This document shows, piece by piece, positions 58,736-64,000 of a DNA stretch of 64,000 nucleotides. Each line of letters opens with the position of its first letter. The stretch's first letter is position 1. Location of the stretch: NCBI RefSeq assembly GCF_001514305.1, contig NZ_KQ949097.1:62001-126000 (forward strand), in the 5' to 3' direction. A program made the position numbers and the translations under genes. Source of the DNA: Streptomyces dysideae (GTDB taxonomy: Bacteria; Actinomycetota; Actinomycetes; Streptomycetales; Streptomycetaceae). The notes below the pieces were generated by a model. The model made no database searches and was not told the origin of the DNA. It was given only the letters and a program-made list of their open reading frames with translations.

Positions 58736-58774
58736 TCCTTGTGGCGACGGCCCGCCGCGGGAACCGCCTCCAGC

Positions 58775-59358
58775 GACATGGTGTTCCTGCCGAAGTCGAG
58801 CGCCATCACGAGCCAGACGCTCACCCTGAACCCGAACGGCACCGACTTCCAGGGCCTGCGGCACGGCTCCCGCAACCTCGCGCAGGGCAGGGACCACACC
58901 GTCTCCGGCAAGCGGCTCACGCTGACGGCGGCCGCGCTCACCGCGCTGGCCGGCGACCGGGCGTACGGAGTCAACGCCACGCCGGAGGCCAGGTTCTCCC
59001 GCGGTGTCCCGTGGCGGATCGATGTGATCACCTACGACGCCCGGTGCTGTCGAACGTCTCCGGCAACACCAACGGCCTGACCATCCCCACCCAGTTCCGA
59101 GGCGACATGCCGGCGACGATGGAGGGCAAGTACGACGACGGCAGCAGCAACGCGGGCCCCTCCGCCTGGACCTCGTACCAGCAATGGGACACCGCCTTCT
59201 CGGCGTACACCGACGACTCCATCAAGCTGACCTCCGAGTTCGTCAACTCGCTGAAGGACGGCTCCCGGGTGACGCTCACCTTCCACTTCCGGAGCGGCGC
59301 CACGGCGACCTACCACGTCACCAGGGCGGGCAGCACGGTGAACGGCACAACCGCCTGA
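58775..59358 (+). pseudogene. X2-module glycoside hydrolase tail, frameshifted
   Basis: Two CBM_X2/Ig-like modules from the C terminus of a secreted polysaccharide hydrolase. Module 1 has LTLNPNGTDFQGLRHGSRNL and RDHTVSGKRLTLTAAALTAL. Module 2 has DDSIKLTSEFVNSLKDGSRV and TLTFHFRSGATATYHV. At about 59040 the frame shifts: GACGCCCGGTGCTG needs one extra C to restore DAPVLSNVSGN. The catalytic domain is absent upstream. Clearly a remnant. Confidence 0.8.
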
Positions 59359-59424
59359 CCGACGCGGTGGCACGGCCGGTACGCGGCCGCGCCCCGCAAG
59401 CCCCGTGCTCGGACACCACCGGCT

Positions 59425-59443
59425 GAGGCGGCCCGACCGCCTC
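59425..59443 (-). terminator. Candidate terminator after lpdA
   Basis: GAGGCGG/CCGCCTC 7-bp stem with a 5-nt loop, 22 bp past the lpdA stop. Confidence 0.45.
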
Positions 59444-59465
59444 GTCCTCGCCCCAGCGGCTCGTC

Positions 59466-60878
59466 TCACATGTTGATCATGTGGCCGGCCAGGCCGTGCA
59501 CCGCCTCCTTCACCGCCTCGCCGAGGGTCGGGTGGGCGTGCACATTGCGGGCGACCTCGTGAACCGTCAGGTCCCACTGCTGGGCCAGGGTCAGTTCGGG
59601 CAACAGCTCGGTGACGTCCGGGCCGATGAGGTGGCCGCCGATGAGCTCGCCGTACTTCGCGTCGCTGATGAGCTTGACGAAGCCGGTGGTGTCGCCGAGG
59701 CCGTGGGACTTGCCGTTCGCGGTGAACGGGAACTTGGCCACCTTCACGTCGTAGCCGCGCTCGCGGGCCTGCGCCTCGGTGTAGCCGAAGCTGGCGACCT
59801 GCGGTTGGCAGTACGTGGCGCGCGGGATCATCACGTAGTCGAGTTCCATGGTCTCCGCGTCGGCGAGCGTCTCGGCGGCGATCACGCCCATCGCCTCGGC
59901 GGCGTGCGCGAGCATCAGCTTCGCGGTGACGTCGCCGATGGCGTAGATGTGCGGGACGGAGGTGCGGCAACGGCCGTCCACGTCGATCGCGCCGCGCTCG
60001 GTGACCGTCACGCCGGTCTTCTCCAGGCCGTAGCCGGTGACGTTCGGCGCGAAGCCGATCGCCTGGAGCACCTTGTCGGCCTCCAGTACCTGCTGGTTGC
60101 CGTCCTTGCCGGTGACCGTGACACGGGCCCGCGGACCGGACTCGTCGATGGACTCGACACGGGTGGAGGTGAGCACGTCGATGCCCAGCTTGCGGTACTG
60201 GCGGGCGAGTTCGGCGGAGACGTCGGCGTCCTCGAGCGGGGCGACGCGGTCCAGGAACTCGACGATCGTGACCTTGACGCCGTAGTTGTGCAGGACGTAG
60301 GCGAACTCGATGCCGATCGCGCCGGCGCCCGCGATGACGATCGACTGCGGGAGGTCCTCGGCGAGGATCTGCTCCTCGTACGTCACCACGCGCGCCGTGC
60401 GGCGGGTGCCGGGCAGCAGCTTGGGTGTGGCACCAGTGGCGATGATGCAGTGGTCGAAGCCGATGGTGCGGGTGTTGCCGTCGTAGCCGGCCACCTGGAG
60501 CGTGTGCGGGTCGAGGAACGTGCCGCGGCCGTCGATCTCCGTGATCTTGTTCTTCTTCATCAGGTAGTGGACGCCCTTGACGCGGCCGTCCGCCACCTTG
60601 CGACTGCGCCGGAACGCCTCGCCGTAGTCGAAGGAGACCTGCCCGTCGACCTTGATGCCGAAGGTCTTCGCCTCGCGGGTGAAGATGTGCGCCAGTTCGG
60701 CGTTGCGCAGCAGGGCCTTGGTGGGGATGCAGCCCACGTTCAGGCAGACGCCGCCCCAGTACTTCTCCTCCACCACCGCGACGCGTTTACCGAGCTGGGC
60801 GGCGCGGACGGCGGCGACGTAGCCGCCGGGGCCCGCACCGAGTACGACGACGTCGAAGCGCTCGTCCTGCTCGTCCAT
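59466..60878 (-). CDS. lpdA: Dihydrolipoyl dehydrogenase
   Basis: Class I flavoprotein disulfide reductase (470 aa), the E3 component of 2-oxoacid dehydrogenase complexes; it re-oxidises dihydrolipoamide with NAD+. FAD motif VVLGAGPGGYVAAVRAAQLG (residues 11-30), redox disulfide GGVCLNVGCIPTKAL (about 42-56), NAD motif IVIAGAGAIGIEFAYVL, second FAD motif SVPHIYAIGDVT and the C-terminal catalytic pair in DLTVHEVARNVHAHPTLGEA (His and Glu). All present. Standalone here, with no E1 or E2 gene adjacent. The ATG follows GAAAGGAC. Confidence 0.97.
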   Translation of the reverse strand: MDEQDERFDVVVLGAGPGGYVAAVRAAQLGKRVAVVEEKYWGGVCLNVGCIPTKALLRNAELAHIFTREAKTFGIKVDGQVSFDYGEAFRRSRKVADGRVKGVHYLMKKNKITEIDGRGTFLDPHTLQVAGYDGNTRTIGFDHCIIATGATPKLLPGTRRTARVVTYEEQILAEDLPQSIVIAGAGAIGIEFAYVLHNYGVKVTIVEFLDRVAPLEDADVSAELARQYRKLGIDVLTSTRVESIDESGPRARVTVTGKDGNQQVLEADKVLQAIGFAPNVTGYGLEKTGVTVTERGAIDVDGRCRTSVPHIYAIGDVTAKLMLAHAAEAMGVIAAETLADAETMELDYVMIPRATYCQPQVASFGYTEAQARERGYDVKVAKFPFTANGKSHGLGDTTGFVKLISDAKYGELIGGHLIGPDVTELLPELTLAQQWDLTVHEVARNVHAHPTLGEAVKEAVHGLAGHMINM

Positions 60879-60944
60879 CGAGAGTCCTTTCTCACGGGGC
60901 GACCCGGCATCGGGCGTCAGTGGACCTGACCGGCCTCAACTGGA

Positions 60945-61817
60945 TCATCCGCGCCCCGGGCCAGCTCCCGCAACCCGCCGCTGGCAGGAGTCCCCGCCCC
61001 TGCCCGGTCCGTGGACTCGCCCGACAGTCAGCAGACAGGGAGCGTCGAAGACCAGATCCGCGCCGGTGGAACAGTTGTGCGCGTCGAACAGCGCGGCCAG
61101 GTCGGCCCAGGCGTCGTCCCAGCGGCCGAGGGCCTGCAGGGCGGACCGGTGGGCCCGCAACGGGCCGGGCTTGTTCTCGATGACGGTGACGGCGTGCGCC
61201 ACGGACGGGTAGGTGACCCGGACGTGCGCGATGCGGGTCCGTAGGGTCACGGGGAGCGGCGCGAACCAGGTCCGGACGTGTCGGGGGTCGCCCCAGCGGG
61301 TCGGGGGCGGTGCGGCTGACGGCCGGTCCAGGTGCCGGGTGACGGTCGGAGCGACCCGGCCCATCACGCCGTCGGGTGTCCAGGAGGCGACGGCCACGAT
61401 CCCTCCGGGCCGGCAGACCCGGACCAGTTCGGCGGCGACCTGGCGGGCGTCGGGGGCGAACATCACGCCGAAGGTGGACAGGACCGTATCGAAGGAGCCG
61501 GGCGGGAACGGCAGTGCCAGCGCGTCCCCGACGACGAAACGCGCCGCAGCGGCGAGTCCTGCCCGCCGGGCGCGTTCCCCGGCCGTCCGCAGCAGTCCGG
61601 GCTCGCCGTCCAGGCCCACGGCCGCGGCCCCGGCGCGGGCGGCGGCGAGGGCCGCGGGTCCGGTGCCGGTGCCGGTGGCCACGTCGAGTACGCGCGGTGC
61701 GGGCCCGGCCGTGGTGGGGCCGAGTTCGGCCAGGGCCGTGGCGGTCACGTGGTCGGCGGCGTGGGCCCAGGCATCGCTGGCGGCGGCGTAATCGCCGCCG
61801 TTCCAGCCGCCGGTCAC
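60945..61817 (-). CDS. SAM-dependent methyltransferase
   Basis: Class I methyltransferase (290 aa). SAM motif I RVLDVATGTGTGPAALAAAR (about residues 41-60), motif II-like AVGLDGEPGLL, and FVVGDALALPFPPGSFDTVL, with post-motif EELVRVCRPGGIVAVASW-type sequence. The C-terminal 50 residues are Gly/Arg-rich and may be run-on. GTG start at 61817 overlaps the stop of the truncated saccharopine-dehydrogenase-like frame (GTGA). Substrate unknown; looks like a UbiE/MenG-type small-molecule methyltransferase. Confidence 0.85.
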   Translation of the reverse strand: MTGGWNGGDYAAASDAWAHAADHVTATALAELGPTTAGPAPRVLDVATGTGTGPAALAAARAGAAAVGLDGEPGLLRTAGERARRAGLAAAARFVVGDALALPFPPGSFDTVLSTFGVMFAPDARQVAAELVRVCRPGGIVAVASWTPDGVMGRVAPTVTRHLDRPSAAPPPTRWGDPRHVRTWFAPLPVTLRTRIAHVRVTYPSVAHAVTVIENKPGPLRAHRSALQALGRWDDAWADLAALFDAHNCSTGADLVFDAPCLLTVGRVHGPGRGGDSCQRRVAGAGPGRG

Positions 61818-62440
61818 CGGTCGGGGTCTTCGTGGAGCGGGTGCAGCTCGACGCCGTGTTCGGCGGCCAGGGTCTCCGGCTGTCGGGCCAGGGTCGGCAG
61901 CTGTTCGATGTGGTGCACGCCGGTTGGCGGAGTGCCGGTGAGCAGTTCACGGGTGACGTACGCGGCGACCAGGCCGGTGACCCGGCTCTGTCCGTGTCCG
62001 GTGAGCGCGTAGGTCGCGTGGCGGTCGCCTTGCCGGGCGTCGGCGCGTATCGCGAAGCCGTCGTCCCCGAGGTGGACCCGGCGGAAGGCGCCGGTCAGCA
62101 TCCGTCGTACGCCCGGCCGGCGGGCGGCGCGCAGCAGCCCGGTGCGGCGCAGGGCGAAGAGCGTGGCGGTCAGCGGCCGGGAGTCCAGGCACAGCCGGGT
62201 GGTCACCTCGGGGGCGCCGAGCGTACGCGGCAGGGTGTGCTGGTCGGAGAAGGGGAAGGGGTGGGCGGTCCGGGTGCCGTACCCGGGCAGTGCGGTCCGC
62301 CGCGGGCGGGCCGTGACCGGCTCGGCCAGCCCCTCCACGGTCCAGCGCACCGCGTCACCGCCGTGCCGCTCGCCGGAGCCGAGCAGCACGGTGAGGTCGA
62401 GGTGTTCGGCGCCTCCGACGGCCTCGTGGACGCGGCGGGC
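61814..62440 (-). pseudogene. Saccharopine dehydrogenase-like C-terminal remnant
   Basis: The open frame from 62725 has a recognisable family sequence only from about residue 95 on: GGDAVRWTVEGLAEPVTARP, PFSDQHTLPRTLGAPEVTTR, LFALRRTGLLRAARRPGVRR and TYALTGHGQSRVTGLVAAYV. This is the C-terminal half of the saccharopine dehydrogenase/trans-acting enoyl reductase family. The N-terminal Rossmann domain is missing and the preceding 95 residues look non-native. The stop overlaps the methyltransferase start, showing it was once part of that operon. Confidence 0.7.
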
Positions 62441-62747
62441 GAGCAGGCGCCCGAGCCGCCGACGGTGCCCGGCAGGAGCGTACGGCCCCGCGTGAAGTTG
62501 CTGCCGCAGAGCCTGCGCCCCAACCCAGGGGCGGGCCCGCGGCTGCGTCTGCGTCTGCGGGAACGCCACGGCGTCAGGGCCGCACACGACGCTCTGGTCC
62601 TCCTCGACATGGCCGCGCACGAACCGCCCCTGCCGCCGAAGGCGCTCGCGGAGCGGCCGAACTGACGGACGGCCGTCCTCCACGCACGCTTCAGCCCCTG
62701 ACCACCGCTGTGTGCTGCTAGTCACAGGGCCATCACCTCCGGCAATT
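62441..62747. other. Region without a recognised gene
   Basis: About 300 bp between the truncated dehydrogenase and the icmF promoter. A plus-strand frame ending at 62665 (VKLLPQSLRPNPGAGPRLRL ... HDALVLLDMAAHEPPLPP) has protein-like character but no start or recognised family. Confidence 0.4.
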
Positions 62748-62765
62748 TACTAGGACGTCCTAGTA
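62748..62765. promoter_or_regulatory. 18-bp perfect palindrome upstream of icmF
   Basis: TACTAGGACGTCCTAGTA, a fully symmetric operator 43 bp before the icmF start. Its length and symmetry suit a TetR-type regulator of acyl-CoA metabolism, but no regulator gene is in view. Confidence 0.8.
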
Positions 62766-62808
62766 TCTCTCTTGCCAGCGTTGCCCCTGCCCTGCCGGGA
62801 AGGCCCCC

Positions 62809-64000
62809 ATGAGCGATCTGCACCGCCCTGTGCACCCCGTCCGTCTGGTCACCGCGTCGGCCCTGTTCGACGGGCATGACGCGTCGATCAACATCATGCG
62901 GCGGATCTTCCAGTCCCAGGGCGCCGAAGTGATCCACCTGGGACACAACCGGTCGGTGCAGGAGGTCGTGGACGCGGCGCTGGAGGAGGACGCCCACGGT
63001 GTGGCGGTCTCGTCCTACCAGGGCGGGCACGTCGAGTACTTCGAGTACCTGGTCGAGTCGCTGCACGCCCGGGGAGCGGGGCACGTCCGTGTGGTGGGCG
63101 GCGGAGGCGGCGTGATCGTGCCCGAGGAGATCGCCCGGCTGCGCACCAGCGGGGTGACCATCTTCTCCCCGGAGGACGGTCAGCGACTGGGCCTCGCCGG
63201 GATGGTCAACTCGGTTGTACGGGACTGCGACTTCGACCTCTGGGACGGCAAACCGGCCGACCCGGCCGCCGTGCTCGCCGGCGACCGGTTCGCGATCGCC
63301 CGCGCCATCACCGGCGCGGAACTCGGCAAGCTGCCCGCGGATTTCCTGGCGCAGCTCCGCGCCGCCGCGGGGGCGCGGAGCAGGCCGGTGCTCGGCATCA
63401 CCGGCACCGGCGGGTCGGGGAAGTCGTCGCTGACCGACGAGCTGGTGCGCCGGTTCCGCATGGACCAGCAGGACAAGCTGCGGATCGCGGTGATCGCGGT
63501 CGATCCGACCCGCCGCCGCGGTGGCGGTGCGCTGCTGGGTGACCGGATCCGGATGAACTCCCTCGACGGGAACCGGGTGTTCTTCCGCAGCCTGGCCACC
63601 CGCGGCAGCCGCGAGCTGCCCGAGCACCTGTCCGACGTGATCGACGTGGTCAAGGCCGCCGGCTTCGACCTGGTGATCGTGGAGACGCCGGGGATCGGCC
63701 AGGGCGACGCGGCGATCGTGCCGTTCGTCGACACCTCGCTGTACGTGATGACGCCGGAGTTCGGCGCCGCCTCGCAGCTGGAGAAGATCGACATGCTCGA
63801 CTTCGCCGACGTCGTGGCGATCAACAAGTTCGAGCGGCGCGGCGCCAAGGACGCGCTGCGCGACGTGGGCCGCCAACTGGTCCGCAACCGTGAGGCGTTC
63901 GGCATGCGGCCCGAGGAGATGCCGGTGTTCGGTACCTCGGCGGCCACGTTCAACGACGACGGGGTCACCGCGCTCCACCAGCACCTGAAGGCCGCGCTGA
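62809..64000 (+). CDS. icmF: Fused isobutyryl-CoA mutase IcmF, 3' partial
   Basis: N-terminal 397 codons, open at the window end. Order: B12-binding domain (residues about 10-145) with the cobalt-ligand motif ALFDGHDASINIMRRI (DxHxxG-type) and HGVAVSSYQGGHVEYFEYL; then a MeaI-type G-protein chaperone domain (about 195-397) with Walker A GITGTGGSGKSSLTDELV and VIVETPGIGQGDAAIV. This B12-then-GTPase order is specific to IcmF, in which the mutase domain follows. It interconverts isobutyryl-CoA and butyryl-CoA using adenosylcobalamin. ATG 62809 is preceded by GGGAAGG. A perfect palindrome upstream suggests substrate-responsive repression. Confidence 0.93.
   Translation, partial: MSDLHRPVHPVRLVTASALFDGHDASINIMRRIFQSQGAEVIHLGHNRSVQEVVDAALEEDAHGVAVSSYQGGHVEYFEYLVESLHARGAGHVRVVGGGGGVIVPEEIARLRTSGVTIFSPEDGQRLGLAGMVNSVVRDCDFDLWDGKPADPAAVLAGDRFAIARAITGAELGKLPADFLAQLRAAAGARSRPVLGITGTGGSGKSSLTDELVRRFRMDQQDKLRIAVIAVDPTRRRGGGALLGDRIRMNSLDGNRVFFRSLATRGSRELPEHLSDVIDVVKAAGFDLVIVETPGIGQGDAAIVPFVDTSLYVMTPEFGAASQLEKIDMLDFADVVAINKFERRGAKDALRDVGRQLVRNREAFGMRPEEMPVFGTSAATFNDDGVTALHQHLKAAL

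Overview
The window is high-GC DNA with many GTG starts, tightly overlapping operons (GTGA/ATGA junctions) and actinomycete-specific families. It also carries a coelichelin-type siderophore locus and short dispersed GC-rich repeats typical of Streptomyces. All of this points to a Streptomyces chromosome, plausibly an arm region, because decayed gene fragments are common. No tRNA, rRNA, CRISPR array, intact transposase or prophage was recognised.

Layout. 1-3124: the end of an ArsB/NhaD-type transporter and a large NAD-binding TrkA-N/RCK membrane protein. 3237-13463: a membrane-microdomain block made of NfeD, a flotillin, a giant DUF3686-type AAA ATPase, a second YqiK-like flotillin and a small unknown ORF. 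13644-15488: a PucR-type regulator and an unknown protein. 15574-22636: a tightly coupled five-gene oxidative operon on the minus strand, in transcription order FAD monooxygenase-like protein, FMN alpha-hydroxyacid oxidase, membrane-anchored atypical P450, CPA2 antiporter and ThDP enzyme. I cannot assign a product to this operon. 23046-24420: a divergent TetR/peroxiredoxin pair with two 24-bp palindromic operators. 24486-31137: a LacI-controlled ABC sugar or oligosaccharide import operon with a DUF2264 protein. 31138-35219: MarR, SulP and several gene remnants.

35235-58074 is a complete coelichelin-like siderophore cluster, cchK-cchJ-cchI-cchH-cchG-cchF-cchE-cchD-cchC-cchB-cchA. The NRPS CchH reads A-PCP-E-C-A-PCP-E-C-A-PCP. 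Its three A-domain codes, read by eye, are DINYWGGIGK, DFWNIGMVHK and DMENLGLINK, expected for N-formyl-N-hydroxyornithine, threonine and N-hydroxyornithine. CchB hydroxylates and CchA formylates ornithine, CchH assembles the peptide, and CchJ probably releases or hydrolyses it. CchG and CchI look like an asymmetric heterodimeric exporter, and CchC-F re-import the ferric complex. Five iron-box-like sequences lie at the promoters. Both outer edges of the cluster abut decayed genes.

58123-59358 holds remnants of a MarR gene, an aminoglycoside-phosphotransferase-like gene and an X2-module glycosidase. 59466-62440 carries dihydrolipoyl dehydrogenase, a methyltransferase and a truncated saccharopine-dehydrogenase-like gene. 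The window ends inside icmF (fused isobutyryl-CoA mutase), preceded by an 18-bp perfect palindrome.

Most promising for new biology: the five-gene oxidative operon, the two-flotillin/AAA ATPase block, the complementary degeneracy of CchG and CchI, and dispersed repeats carried in frame inside the NRPS.
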